Positions 36,330-46,112 are shown, counted from the stretch's first letter. The stretch: DNA of 64,000 nt from Acidobacteriaceae bacterium TAA 166 (GCA_000421065.1 ATWD01000001.1:2968001-3032000); one strand, 5' to 3'. Numbers and translations: made by a program. The notes: a model not told the origin generated them from the sequence alone.

Positions 36330-37340
36330 TTAGCGAACGCCGCTCGAGACCAGCTCATCCTGCACGATGTGATAGAGCGAGACGGCCGCGTTGGAGAGAG
36401 AGTCGTCCGAGGCAAGTGCGACGTTGGCTTGAATGTGAGCGGGATTTTTCGAGGAAAACAGGATGACGCTCGCCGGGTTCAGGACGAGCGCGGCCTTCAG
36501 CATGAGCTTCGAGAGGGTCTCCGGGTCCGCAAGATCGGCGTCGATCGACTGCGACCAGCGCGAACAGCGATCCTTATCGGAGAGCAGCGCCGCATGAAGA
36601 CCACGAACGTTGTTGGTCAGCGAACGATGATGCATCCGGAATACGTTTGCATGCTCCGGCACGGGATTGAGGATCGACCACTCGTACTGCAGGGTGGGGC
36701 AGTACTGCGGGTGCTTGAGTAGGAGCTCCTCGATCTGGCTCCGATCCGTTCCCGCTCCAAAGGTTCCGATCACACCCGATCGAACGGAATCTTCCATCAG
36801 CTGCAGGAGACCGTCATCAACGAGGTCATTTGCCTTCGCCTCATGCAGAAGCCAGACGTCGATTCGATCCGTCTTGAGAGCGGCAAGACTCCGTTGAAGC
36901 GAAGCCTTCGCCTTTTCGGCGGTAAAGATGGGGTTCGGCGGCTTCGGGACTGAAGGCTTCTCGACCGGGGGAAAGACAGGAGGCGTTGCTGGAGCCTTCG
37001 AGGCAGAGAGCCTCTGCTTCAATCCGGGAAAGGTCTTCACTGCGGTGCGCATCACCGAACGCGCCGTGCGAGCAAGCGGACTGCCGGGCGCGGGAGGGAT
37101 GCCGAACTTGGTGGCTACCGTAACCTGGCCGGGATGACGGCGCAGAAACTCTCCCACGCACTCCTCCGCTTCGCCGTACCCATACATCGGAGCCACGTCG
37201 AAGTGGCGAATCCCAGCATCCCACGCGGCTTCGAGCATGTTCAGGGAATCCCGGCGTCCGAGCGCTCCCATAATGCTCGAGCATCCGAAACCAAGACGAG
37301 TGGTGGACCGTCCAGATGTTCCGAGAGGAATAATGTCCAA
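36330..37340 (-). CDS. Aldo/keto reductase
   Basis: 336 residues starting at a TTG (37340): DIIPLGTSGRSTTRLGFGCS. The tetrad is visible: Asp in RHFDVAPMYGYGEAE, Tyr in the same motif, Lys in TVATKFG and His in VWLLHEA. NAD(P)H-dependent aldehyde or ketone reduction. It lies 25 bases after the GMC gene in the same direction, so they form an operon that oxidises and reduces a common hydroxyl compound, probably a sugar or sugar alcohol. A large Pro/Lys-rich loop follows the Lys. Confidence 0.92.
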   Translation of the reverse strand: MDIIPLGTSGRSTTRLGFGCSSIMGALGRRDSLNMLEAAWDAGIRHFDVAPMYGYGEAEECVGEFLRRHPGQVTVATKFGIPPAPGSPLARTARSVMRTAVKTFPGLKQRLSASKAPATPPVFPPVEKPSVPKPPNPIFTAEKAKASLQRSLAALKTDRIDVWLLHEAKANDLVDDGLLQLMEDSVRSGVIGTFGAGTDRSQIEELLLKHPQYCPTLQYEWSILNPVPEHANVFRMHHRSLTNNVRGLHAALLSDKDRCSRWSQSIDADLADPETLSKLMLKAALVLNPASVILFSSKNPAHIQANVALASDDSLSNAAVSLYHIVQDELVSSGVR

Positions 37341-37365
37341 AGTCAGCTCCTGGCAGAACGTTTTG

Positions 37366-38910
37366 CTAGGTTAGATGATCCGCGAGGCGTACGGAGAGCG
37401 CAAGGAGCGTATGGGTGGGATTGGAGTAGCCCGAGGTCGGAAAGACCGCGGCGCTGCAGATGTAGCCATTCTCCATCCCGTGAAGACGAAGATCGAGGTC
37501 GACGACACCATCGCTGGGCGAAGCCGACAGACGCATCCCTCCCATGTGATGGTAGTGATCTCCGCACCGCTCTTTAAAGGCCGGGTCGAGAGCCATCAAC
37601 TGTGGGTCGGGAATCACGCGGCCGATGCCGGTGAGGCCTTTCATGGCGTGTTCTACGAAGGTGCGAATGGTATAGATCTCGCGATCCGAGATCTGCCAGT
37701 CCAGACGCGTGCGATAGAGACCTAGAGCGTCGCGTTCTTCCGACAAGGTGATGCTGCTCTTCGACTCCGGATCCTGCTCGCTGTGAACGAGCAGACCGAT
37801 CATAGCGCTGGGTGGGTTGTAGACACGCTGATGCCTGCGATAGTGAATAACCTGGCGCGCCAGCAGGGGAGAGTAGCGCATCGCATGCAAGACATCGTCG
37901 AGCCTGGTCTCGCGCCAGCGGCCGCGAAGAAGATTGCGAGCCGTTCCCTTGAGCCGTCCCAGTGCCTCGTCGAACTCGCTGGCAAAGGAGAGGGAGGCGG
38001 CGACGTTGAGGGTCTTTTGAGCCAGTTGAATCTCGGATTTCAAACGGATCTTCGGCTGATACTTCAGGCCGCGACTTAAAACATTATCGAAGATGCGATG
38101 AAGGGCCGAGCGATCATGCACCTCGATGGTGGCCGCTCCACAGACGATGTGGTCCTGAAAGTGACGGCCCAGCAGACCGCTCCGGTTCCAGGGGCCAGCG
38201 GCAGCGCCGGGCTGAAGAAAGAAGCGCGAGCTCTCGATGCCGCCGAGGCAGAAGACGAATTGATCGGCGGAGAAGGTGCCTTCGATTCCGCTGAGGGTCT
38301 TGCAACGGATCGACCGGAAACGGCTGCCCTCCCAGTGGGCCTCGACAGCATTCGCATGCAGCCACAGGTTCAGGCGCGGATGATTCTTCAGCGTGTCGGC
38401 GTAAAGACGGCCAAAGTTGGGCTCAGGACACCAGCGCGAGAAGACGGCATCGAAGGATTCGAACGTGGGCGGCTCGAGGTTGATCTGGCGCCATACGTCG
38501 TTGTCTTTGAGAGTGGCCTTCGAGAGTCCTTCGAGAGCGATCGCTCGAGCGTAGTAGGGAGTAAGCTCGGACTTCCTAATCGGCCATCCGCTGCCTTCGA
38601 TACCTTCGCGCTTGAGAAAGTCCAGATCGTCGAGCTCCAGGATCTGACCGCCCCAGCGATTCGTAGTTCCGCCCTTGGCACGGAAGCGGCCGATGTGGAC
38701 TCCGTTATGCCGCAGACCGACGATCTCGCTCTTGTACGGATCCTGCGAGGCCTCTTCCACATCCATGCCGCCGCCTTCGAGAAGAAGAACGGACTTGCCT
38801 TTTTTCAGAAGTTCGACGGTAAGAAGAATGCCGGCTGCACCGGCGCCGACGACGCAGACATCGGCGTGCTGCGCCTCCGCGGGGGCGCCGTCCAGAAGAT
38901 CGCGAATCAC
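37366..38910 (-). CDS. GMC-family oxidoreductase
   Basis: 514 residues from a GTG. FAD loop DVCVVGAGAAGILLTVELLK, the Rossmann continuation LLLEGGGMDVEE, and the C-terminal catalytic His/Asn region DHYHHMGGMRLSASPSDGVV then SGYSNPTHTLLALSVRL. GMC enzymes oxidise alcohols, often sugars. Operon with the downstream aldo/keto reductase; divergent from an acyltransferase, which suggests tailoring of a surface glycan or glycolipid. Confidence 0.93.
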   Translation of the reverse strand: MIRDLLDGAPAEAQHADVCVVGAGAAGILLTVELLKKGKSVLLLEGGGMDVEEASQDPYKSEIVGLRHNGVHIGRFRAKGGTTNRWGGQILELDDLDFLKREGIEGSGWPIRKSELTPYYARAIALEGLSKATLKDNDVWRQINLEPPTFESFDAVFSRWCPEPNFGRLYADTLKNHPRLNLWLHANAVEAHWEGSRFRSIRCKTLSGIEGTFSADQFVFCLGGIESSRFFLQPGAAAGPWNRSGLLGRHFQDHIVCGAATIEVHDRSALHRIFDNVLSRGLKYQPKIRLKSEIQLAQKTLNVAASLSFASEFDEALGRLKGTARNLLRGRWRETRLDDVLHAMRYSPLLARQVIHYRRHQRVYNPPSAMIGLLVHSEQDPESKSSITLSEERDALGLYRTRLDWQISDREIYTIRTFVEHAMKGLTGIGRVIPDPQLMALDPAFKERCGDHYHHMGGMRLSASPSDGVVDLDLRLHGMENGYICSAAVFPTSGYSNPTHTLLALSVRLADHLT

Positions 38911-38967
38911 AGAGCTCCTTCAACCTCGAATGTCTTTGAAACCCAGGTCGAACAGGGTTCTAGTTTC

Positions 38968-38997
38968 ATCTCAACATGAGATTCCCGACTAGGGAAT
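38968..38997. promoter_or_regulatory. Overlapping inverted repeats in a divergent promoter
   Basis: ATCTC / GAGAT (38968-38982) and ATTCCC / GGGAAT (38981-38997), each with a 5-base centre, between the divergent GMC and acyltransferase genes. They may be operator sites; no nearby regulator is seen. The rest of this 303-base gap shows nothing clear. Confidence 0.35.
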
Positions 38998-39213
38998 GAT
39001 ATACGAACGCAAGGCAAGGCCGAAAACATGGCCTGTCCACAGAATCTGTCTCTCGAAAAAGATTAAGCACGGTCGCAGCCGCGACGACGTGTACCTGGGA
39101 GCGAAAGAGAGTGCTTCAGCATCCTTGTACCAGCGTGTCGCGAGAGGAACCATGGCCCGATTGTGGGACAGACTCGAAATCGATGGTTTGAAGAGTGAAG
39201 ATAGACTATTCGC

Positions 39214-40293
39214 ATGCCCTCCCCCCAAGAGCAGCGCAAGCCGCGGCGTGAGATAGAGCTGGACTTTGTTCGCGGAATCGCCATCCTGCTTGTGCTGGAC
39301 TATCACGCTCCCATCACCCTCTGGCTGGCTCCGTTCAAATGGATGGGCTATCAACATTTCGGCTGGGCGGGTGTCGACATCTTCTTTGTCCTGAGTGGAT
39401 TCCTGGTTGGCGGTCTCCTGGTCAAAGAATGGAAGACAAGCTCGCGGATCGACAGCAAGCGTTTTCTCATCCGCCGCGGCTTCAAGATATGGCCGCAATA
39501 CTACTTCTTTCTTCTGGCCATGCTGCTTACAGGACATCGGGGACTGCACGCGCTCTGGGGCAATCTGCTGAACATCCAGAACTATGTCGGTGGCGTTGCT
39601 CATACCTGGACGCTTGCCCTCGAAGAGCACGCGTACCTCATCCTCGTCTTCGTTCTGGCCTTTGCCGCGCGCAGACGCGTCCACATTAAAAACATGTTCA
39701 CGATCATCGCGGTGATGGCTCTCTCGGTGCTCCTGTGGCGAACCTTCCTCGCGGCGCACAACGTCAATGTCTTTACCAGGACCGATACCCGCATTGATGG
39801 AATCTTCTACGGCGTGTTGCTGGCCATCCTGTACCACTGTTTCCCGGCGGCGTTCTCGAGAGTGCAAAGCTGGACCTGGCTGTGGCTGGGAGTTATCGTG
39901 GCGGCGCTTGCATACTTTCGAATCGAGCCTCCAACCTGGTGGGGGGCAGACCTCTCCTACGCTTGCGCCGATGCCATGGGAGTCTCCGTGCTGCTTCTGC
40001 TCTACAAGCATCGCGAAGGAAGGCAGAGATCAGCGCTCTATCGCGTCGTCGCCTGGATCGGGCTCTATTCGTATGGTATCTATCTCTGGCATGTTTCCGT
40101 GATTGCTCCCGTCGTGTCGTTCTCTCACCGGATGCCGAACCGGGTTGCAGGAGTTTTCCTGGCAGTTGCTCCCGGCCTGTTAGGAATCGCGCTGGGGGTT
40201 CTTACGACAAAAGCAATTGAATTCCCGGCTCTCGCATTGAGAGATCGTTTGTTCCCACGCAAGGTGGACACGCCGGTCGGAGCCCCGACGTAG
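39214..40293 (+). CDS. Acyltransferase 3 (OafA/YrhL-type)
   Basis: 359 residues with about ten membrane helices. The start IELDFVRGIAILLVLDYHAP carries the catalytic His seen in the family, and VDIFFVLSGFLVGGLL then RFLIRRGFKIWPQYYFF contain the conserved Arg residues. Such proteins O-acylate exported sugars, for example acetylation of surface polysaccharide. It is divergent from the GMC/AKR operon. Confidence 0.92.
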   Translation: MPSPQEQRKPRREIELDFVRGIAILLVLDYHAPITLWLAPFKWMGYQHFGWAGVDIFFVLSGFLVGGLLVKEWKTSSRIDSKRFLIRRGFKIWPQYYFFLLAMLLTGHRGLHALWGNLLNIQNYVGGVAHTWTLALEEHAYLILVFVLAFAARRRVHIKNMFTIIAVMALSVLLWRTFLAAHNVNVFTRTDTRIDGIFYGVLLAILYHCFPAAFSRVQSWTWLWLGVIVAALAYFRIEPPTWWGADLSYACADAMGVSVLLLLYKHREGRQRSALYRVVAWIGLYSYGIYLWHVSVIAPVVSFSHRMPNRVAGVFLAVAPGLLGIALGVLTTKAIEFPALALRDRLFPRKVDTPVGAPT

Positions 40294-40377
40294 AGAAACG
40301 GGCATGTCTTTCGAAGACTCCGAACAGAATTTATGTCGTTCGGAGTGGCCTCGCTTCCCTTGTGCCATCATTAAAGG

Positions 40378-41763
40378 ATGGCCCCAGAGCGACGCGAACG
40401 TTCCCCCCGACGATCTGCCTCACCCTCTTCCTCAACGCGCTTGCCGGCCTCGCCGCGTGTGCTTCCTGGAGAGGCTCACGGTCCGGCAGCCGCGATCACG
40501 CGCCGAGCCTCCGACCGTCTGCGAGCGGGGCACCTGTGGGTCTACCGCTCCGATATCGAATCGCTGACGCCGCATCAGGGTGAGACCGGGATTCCTCCGG
40601 GAGCGCTGATCTCGGTCACTGACAATCGAGGGATTCCACTGGGGTCCGGCCTCTACAGCGGGGCTTCGCAGATCGCAATCCGCATGGTCGGCGCCGAGGC
40701 CGGACTGACGCGCGAGGCCTATCTTTCGAGCGTGCGCGAACGTCTGGTGACAGCGCTTGCGCTGCGCAAGGAAATTGCTCCCATAACGGTTACAGATAAC
40801 GCCTGCCGGCTGGTCTTCTCCGAGGCAGATGGACTTCCGGGCATCGTCGCCGACCGATACAACGATCTCATGATCCTGCAGCTGCTGACCCAGGGCACGT
40901 CGCAGCCCGATCTTCGCGCTCTTCTGAGCGAGACGATTCGCCATCAACTGGGCGACAGCATCACCACCATCGTGGAACGGCCCGATCCCAAGATCCGCGA
41001 GCTCGAGGAGCTTGAGCCTGCCCCCACGGAGCCTCTCTACAACGCAGGAATGAGCGCAGGACTGGGCGTGGGCCGGGGCGCAGGCGTGAGCGCGGCCGAA
41101 CCCAACCTGACCACCGTCTTCACCATCAATGGGCTGCAGCTTCACTACGACGCCTCGGCCGGGCAAAAAACCGGAGCCTTTCTCGACCAGCGCGAGAACT
41201 ACGCCGCAGCCCAGCGCCATGCTCGCGGCACAGCGCTCGACATCTGCACCTACCAGGGCGGCTTCGCTCTGCACATGGCCCGCAGCTGCGATCGCGTCAC
41301 CGGAGTCGATGCCAGCCGGGCGGCGCTCGAGGTCGCCGACCGCAACCTGGCCCTCAATCAGGCTCGGAACGGGGGCCTGCGCGCGCAGGTGGACTGGATC
41401 GAGGCCGACGCCTTCGAGCTCCTGCGCGAGTACGAGGCTACCAGGGAGAGATTCGACACCATCGTGCTCGACCCTCCCGCGTTCGCCAAATCGAAGCGAG
41501 CCGTCGAGGGCGCCCTGCGCGGCTACAAGGAGATGAACCTGCGCGCCATCAAGATGCTTGCGCCCGGAGGAATGCTCGTCACCTGCTCGTGCTCGCACCA
41601 CGTCGGCCGTGAGGAGTTTGTGGGAGTAGTCGCCTCTGCGGCCTCCGACGCCAGGCGGCGCGTGCAGGTGCTCGAGGTGCGAGGGGCCGCCCCGGATCAC
41701 CCCGAGATCCTTACCCTGCCTGAGACGGCGTACCTGAAATGCCTGATCTGCCGGGTGGACTAG
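40378..41763 (+). CDS. rRNA large subunit methyltransferase, RlmI-like
   Basis: 461 residues. N-terminal extension of about 40 residues, a PUA domain (RRASDRLRAGHLWVYRSDIE) and a Rossmann methyltransferase from about 255 on: AGQKTGAFLDQRENY, ALDICTYQGGFALHMARS, VLDPPAFAKSKRAVEGALRG and CSCSHHVGREEF. This set is typical of RlmI, which methylates a cytosine in 23S rRNA. A short low-complexity Gly/Ala insert occurs near residue 230. The stop is three bases before a palindromic repeat. Confidence 0.92.
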   Translation: MAPERRERSPRRSASPSSSTRLPASPRVLPGEAHGPAAAITRRASDRLRAGHLWVYRSDIESLTPHQGETGIPPGALISVTDNRGIPLGSGLYSGASQIAIRMVGAEAGLTREAYLSSVRERLVTALALRKEIAPITVTDNACRLVFSEADGLPGIVADRYNDLMILQLLTQGTSQPDLRALLSETIRHQLGDSITTIVERPDPKIRELEELEPAPTEPLYNAGMSAGLGVGRGAGVSAAEPNLTTVFTINGLQLHYDASAGQKTGAFLDQRENYAAAQRHARGTALDICTYQGGFALHMARSCDRVTGVDASRAALEVADRNLALNQARNGGLRAQVDWIEADAFELLREYEATRERFDTIVLDPPAFAKSKRAVEGALRGYKEMNLRAIKMLAPGGMLVTCSCSHHVGREEFVGVVASAASDARRRVQVLEVRGAAPDHPEILTLPETAYLKCLICRVD

Positions 41764-41766
41764 AAG

Positions 41767-42006
41767 GACATGCGCTGCCGCGCGGACGCCCTACGCGGGC
41801 GGCGGTCACTTCGTGACGCGTATATTCCCTGTGGGTGGGGCTTCCGTTGGTCGCTTGGAAGAATCTTTGCGCCGACCAAACGGGAGGGCCCACGGCGAAG
41901 CCGATATACACGTTACGAAGTGACCGCCCGTAACCGGGGTCCCCACAAACAGGTCTTCGTTTGTGGGTGGCCGAGCGCAGTGGGCCCGGCCGGCAAGCCA
42001 TCGCCT
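41767..42006 (+). repeat. Long palindromic repeat, copy N
   Basis: The longest copy. Left end TGCGCTGCCGCGCGGACG, GGCGGTCACTTCGTGACGCG, centre TTCCGTTGGTCGCTTGG / CCGACCAAACGGGAGG, return GTTACGAAGTGACCG, then the extra module in the other orientation (CCCCACAAAC / GTTTGTGGG) and CGGCCGGCAAGCCATCGCC. Confidence 0.9.
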
Positions 42007-42121
42007 CTTGCATCCTGACCCTAAGTGCTTGACGCACAACGGCATGCAAACAATTGCATGCCTGGCAAATTGACATGCTTTTAAGCTACGGGTGCGCCGT
42101 CTTCCCCTTAACATCGTTCGC

Positions 42122-45100
42122 ATGCTCAACTTTCTGCCTCTGCATCGTCTCCGTACGATCTCCGTGTCTCTTCTCTTCGTCCTCGCTGTTCTCTGCGGCG
42201 TTGGACACGCCCAGAACAACACGCATGCGATCATCTCGCAGATCTACGCCGCCGGAGGCAACAACGGCGCAGTGCTGAATGCGGACTATGTCGAGATCTT
42301 CAACCCCACCGGCAATACGCTGACGCTGAACAACTACAGCATTCAGTACGCCTCGGCCGGCGGCACCAGCATCGCGACCGTCACCACCCTGCCCGCGACC
42401 ATCACCCTGGCTCCGGGCCAGTTCTACCTGATCGCCGCCTCGGCCGGATCGAGCGGAGCGGCGCTGCCGGTCACCCCGGACGTCCCCGACACCAACATCG
42501 CCTTCGGAGCCTCGGCCGGCAAGGTCGCCCTGGTCAGCTCGACGACGCGGCTCAGCTCGGCCTGCGCCACCACCGACCCCTCGGTGGTCGACTATATCGC
42601 CTACGGCAGCGGAACCAACTGCTCGCTGGGCAGCCCGGCCCCGGCCCCCAGCACCACCAAGGCTGACCTCCGCTCAAACGTCTGCACCATCACCAACAAT
42701 AGCGGCATGGAGTTCGTCGCCGCCGACCCGGCCCCGCGCAACTCCTCAACCACCCCGCAGGTCTGCGGAGCCCCCACGCCCCTCTCGCTCACCGGTCTCG
42801 CGACTCCCTCAACGGTCTTCTCGGGCGGCTCGACCCTGCTGACCGCGACCGTCGCCCCGGCCACCCAGCCCGCCAGCAGCGGTGTCTCGGTCGTGGCTGA
42901 CCTCAGCTCCATTGGCGGTTCCGCCACCCAGACCCTCTTCGACGACGGAACTAACGGCGACGTCACCGCGAACGACAACATCTTCTCCTTCATCGCTCCC
43001 GTCAGCGCCACCGGCTCCTTCACCCTGCCGGTCACCGCGATGGACGCGCAGATGCGCCAGGGCCACGCCAACATCGCGCTGGTCGTCGCGACGCCGCCCC
43101 CGACCGTCTCGATCCAGGAGATCCAGTCGGCCAAGCCCTCGCCCTTCGTCACCCAGACCGTCATGACCTCGGGCATCGTCACCGGCGTGAAGTCGAACGG
43201 CTTCTATATCGAGGCCGCCAACGCCAGCACCAACCCCGCAACCCCGCAGGGCATCCTGGTCTTCACCGGATCGACCACCCTGCCCTCCTACATCGCGGTC
43301 GGCAACGAGGTGCAGGTCACCGGCGTGGTCAACACCTTCCCCACCTCGGGCCTCACGCCCGGCACCGAGCTCGACGCCCCGTTCACCTTCTCTCTGCTGG
43401 CCTCGAACCAGCCGCTCCCGGCCCCGGTCAAGATTACCGCCGCCATGGATTCGCCCTCGGGAGGAATCTTCCAGTTCAGCCGCTTTGAAGGAATGCGCGT
43501 CTCCATCGACTCCTTCACCACCACTAGCGGAACCGACGCCTCGCTGAACGAGGCCACTGAGACCAACACCTCGAACGGCCTTTTCTACGGCGTCGTCACC
43601 GGGGTTCCCCGTCCCTTCCGCGAGCCCGGCGTCTCGGTCACCGACACCGCCTTCGGAGCTGTTCCTCCCAGCATCCCGCGCTGGGACTCGAACCCCGAGC
43701 TGCTCCAGATCGACAGCCGCTCCTTTGGTGCACCCGCGATCGACCTGACTAGCAACACCGCTCTCACCAACGTGACCGGCGTGATGGACTTCTCCTTCGG
43801 AGCCCCGGAGATCGTGCTCGACGCCACCAACCGCCCCACCGTCACCGGCGGCCTCACGCCGCAACCTGTTCCCGCGCAGACGTCGAACGAGTTCACCGTT
43901 GCCAGCTTCAACATGGAGCGCTTCTACAACGACAAGAAGGATGAGGACAACCCGGGCAGCTCGGCCGTGACCGTCACCACCGAGGCCTACCAGCGCCGCC
44001 TCAACAAGGCATCGCTCGCCATCCGCACCATCCTCAACTCGCCCGACATCATCGGAACCCAGGAAATCGAAAACCTCGCCGTCCTGACCGATCTGGCCGA
44101 CAAGGTCAACGCCGACACCGCCGCAGCCGGCCAGACCAACCCCGGCTACGTCCCCTACCTCTTCCTGGCCAACGACGGCACCGCCATCAACACCGGCTTC
44201 CTGGTGAAGAGCTCGCGCGTCAACACGGTCTCGGTCGAGCAGTCGGGCCTGACCACCACCTTCACCAACTCGGTGGGCAACCAGGCGATCCTGAACGACC
44301 GCACTCCGCTGGTGCTGCACGCCGGCATCAAGCGCGGCGGATCGGCTGCCGACTACCCGGTGACCGTCATCTCCGTCCACCAGCGCTCGCTGATCGACGT
44401 CGACGACCCCACCAGCACAGGAGCGACGGTTCGCCTGAAGCGTGAGGCCCAGGCCGAGTATCTGGCCAGGCTGATCCAGGGCTTCCAGGCGGGCGGCGAG
44501 CACGTCATCACCGTCGGCGACTATAACTCCTTCGAGTTCTCCGACGGCTTCGTCGACACCATCGGCGTCACCAAGGGCAATCCCGTTCCGGCCGATCAGG
44601 TGGTCACGCCTCCCGTCGCCGGTCTCGCGAACCCCACCCTGGTCGATCTCGTCACCCTGCTTCCGGCCAACGAGCGCCAGAGCTACGTCGAGGACGGCAG
44701 CGCCCAGGTTCTCGACCACGTCATCGTCACCCAGGACCTGGTCCCCACCAACACCCGCCTGGTCTACGCCCACATCGACTCCGACTTCCCGCTGGTGAAC
44801 CTGAACGACGCCAGCCTGCCCACCCGCATCAGCGACCACGATCCGGCGGTCGCCTACTTCACCGTTCCGGCTGCGCAGGGCACGGTCAAGCTGAGCACCA
44901 CCACCTCGCCTGTCGTCGCGACGGCCAATGGCTACCAGATCACCGTAACCGTAACCAATAACGGAACCGCGGCATCCAATGGTCTCCAGATCACTGGAGC
45001 CGTTCTCGGCTCGGTCGCGGGAACTCCGCTTCCGGCTGTGCTCGGAGACCTTGCTCCCGGCGCGACCCGGAGCGTCACCATCGACTTTCCGGCCTCGGCC

Positions 45101-45199
45101 GGGGCTCCGGGAACGGCTACGGTCGAGAAGATCACCGGAACCTACACCGGCGGAAGCTTCGCAGCCACGCTTCGCGCTACACTTCCTACGCAGCAATAA
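42122..45199 (+). CDS. Extracellular nuclease, ExeM/NucH-like, lamin-tail type
   Basis: 1025 residues from the ATG at 42122. A signal peptide (SVSLLFVLAVLCGVGHAQ) is followed by a lamin-tail domain at about 20-170 (IISQIYAAGGNNGAVLNADY, VEIFNPTGNTLTLNNYSIQY), two or more beta-rich spacer domains, an OB-like part near 340-560, and an endonuclease/exonuclease/phosphatase domain from about 590 to 925: VASFNMERFYND, GTQEIENLAVL, VGDYNSFEFSDG and TRISDHDPAVAY. The end is a CARDB-like beta domain. Such enzymes degrade extracellular DNA for phosphate or biofilm turnover. Followed by a PEP-CTERM gene on the same strand. Confidence 0.92.
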   Translation: MLNFLPLHRLRTISVSLLFVLAVLCGVGHAQNNTHAIISQIYAAGGNNGAVLNADYVEIFNPTGNTLTLNNYSIQYASAGGTSIATVTTLPATITLAPGQFYLIAASAGSSGAALPVTPDVPDTNIAFGASAGKVALVSSTTRLSSACATTDPSVVDYIAYGSGTNCSLGSPAPAPSTTKADLRSNVCTITNNSGMEFVAADPAPRNSSTTPQVCGAPTPLSLTGLATPSTVFSGGSTLLTATVAPATQPASSGVSVVADLSSIGGSATQTLFDDGTNGDVTANDNIFSFIAPVSATGSFTLPVTAMDAQMRQGHANIALVVATPPPTVSIQEIQSAKPSPFVTQTVMTSGIVTGVKSNGFYIEAANASTNPATPQGILVFTGSTTLPSYIAVGNEVQVTGVVNTFPTSGLTPGTELDAPFTFSLLASNQPLPAPVKITAAMDSPSGGIFQFSRFEGMRVSIDSFTTTSGTDASLNEATETNTSNGLFYGVVTGVPRPFREPGVSVTDTAFGAVPPSIPRWDSNPELLQIDSRSFGAPAIDLTSNTALTNVTGVMDFSFGAPEIVLDATNRPTVTGGLTPQPVPAQTSNEFTVASFNMERFYNDKKDEDNPGSSAVTVTTEAYQRRLNKASLAIRTILNSPDIIGTQEIENLAVLTDLADKVNADTAAAGQTNPGYVPYLFLANDGTAINTGFLVKSSRVNTVSVEQSGLTTTFTNSVGNQAILNDRTPLVLHAGIKRGGSAADYPVTVISVHQRSLIDVDDPTSTGATVRLKREAQAEYLARLIQGFQAGGEHVITVGDYNSFEFSDGFVDTIGVTKGNPVPADQVVTPPVAGLANPTLVDLVTLLPANERQSYVEDGSAQVLDHVIVTQDLVPTNTRLVYAHIDSDFPLVNLNDASLPTRISDHDPAVAYFTVPAAQGTVKLSTTTSPVVATANGYQITVTVTNNGTAASNGLQITGAVLGSVAGTPLPAVLGDLAPGATRSVTIDFPASAGAPGTATVEKITGTYTGGSFAATLRATLPTQQ

Positions 45200-45270
45200 A
45201 TGGCAATCAACAGGCCCTGGACCGGCTGTACCGGGGCCTCGCAACAAAATCTTTCCACCGGAGAGAACCA

Positions 45271-45819
45271 ATGATCAAGAAGTATCTTCTGCCTTCTCTA
45301 TTCGCATTTGTCGTCACTCTGGGCCTTGCCCCCAAGGCCTCCGCCGCCCCGCTCGTCATCAATCTGGCGTCCAATGTCTTCGCTGCCGACGCGGATCCCG
45401 ATGTCATCTTCAATGCCGTCCCCGGAAGCACGGCCTCCCTCGATGTCACTCTCGACAACTCGGGTAACGATGTTCCGCTCTTCATCAACGGAAGCAACTT
45501 CAACATCGACTCGCCCCTGACGCTCAACGATCTTCTCTTCGCCAACTTCCCGGCTTCGATCGCCGCCGATGCCGCAGCCAGCGGAACCCTGTTCAGTATC
45601 GATCTCCCCGCCGATCTGGCTCCCGGGCTCTATAACGGCTTCTACAGCGTCTTGGGTGGATTCACCCCGGACGATCAGTTCGACCTGGCCGATATCAGCT
45701 TCCAGGTTGACGTTCAGCCCTCCGTCGCTCCTGTTCCCGAGCCTGCAACCTGGGCTCTTCTCTCCACCGGCATAGGCGCACTCGGAACCCTCTACAGCCG
45801 TCGCCGCCGCGACGCCTAA
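45271..45819 (+). CDS. PEP-CTERM sorting domain protein
   Basis: 182 residues with a signal peptide (LPSLFAFVVTLGLAPKASA), a beta-rich middle part, and the C-terminal sorting signal VPEPATWALLSTGIGALG then LYSRRRRDA, with a Pro-Glu-Pro motif, a hydrophobic stretch and a basic end. PEP-CTERM proteins are handled by an exosortase and released or attached to the extracellular matrix. It lies 71 bases after the nuclease gene with a good GGAGAG site; both exported proteins may act in the matrix. No exosortase gene in this window. Confidence 0.9.
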   Translation: MIKKYLLPSLFAFVVTLGLAPKASAAPLVINLASNVFAADADPDVIFNAVPGSTASLDVTLDNSGNDVPLFINGSNFNIDSPLTLNDLLFANFPASIAADAAASGTLFSIDLPADLAPGLYNGFYSVLGGFTPDDQFDLADISFQVDVQPSVAPVPEPATWALLSTGIGALGTLYSRRRRDA

Positions 45820-45832
45820 GCGGAAACGCTTT

Positions 45833-45879
45833 GCTTAAAACCAGAGAGGGACCTGCGCGGTCCCTCTCTGGTTTTAAGC
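45833..45879 (+). terminator. Strong rho-independent terminator
   Basis: A perfect 21-bp stem, GCTTAAAACCAGAGAGGGAC and one more base, with a 5-base loop TGCGC and a TTTTAAGC end, 14 bases after the PEP-CTERM stop. Confidence 0.92.
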
Positions 45880-45955
45880 CTGCGGTCCCTCTTGCTTTAT
45901 GTAAGACTGCCAAGGTTTAAGACTGTCAGGTTTTAAGAGTGGGCAAGGTTTTTAG

Positions 45956-46112
45956 AGTGTCATTCTGAGCGAAGCGTAGCGGAATCGAAGGATCTGCGGT
46001 TTTTCTCCCAGCCACCAAATTCGGATGGAACCGCAACTCGATCTCGGAGCGTGGAAGAGTCCGTGGCTGGAATAAAACATGCAGATCCATTCGACTGCGC
46101 TCAGGATGACAC
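45956..46112. repeat. Intergenic repeat family 2, inverted pair
   Basis: GTGTCATTCTGAGCGAAGCG ... ATCTGCGGTTTTTCTCCC then CAGCCAC at 45956-46016, and the reverse copy GTGGCTGG ... GCAGATCC ... GCGCTCAGGATGACAC at 46061-46112. Together they can fold into one large hairpin. It sits between convergent transcripts. Confidence 0.8.

Noticed and set aside
42809..45271. 820-codon open frame opposite the nuclease gene
   Set aside because: Composition is dominated by Gly/Arg/Asp/Val repeats with no domain. It mirrors the GC-rich codon use of the nuclease.
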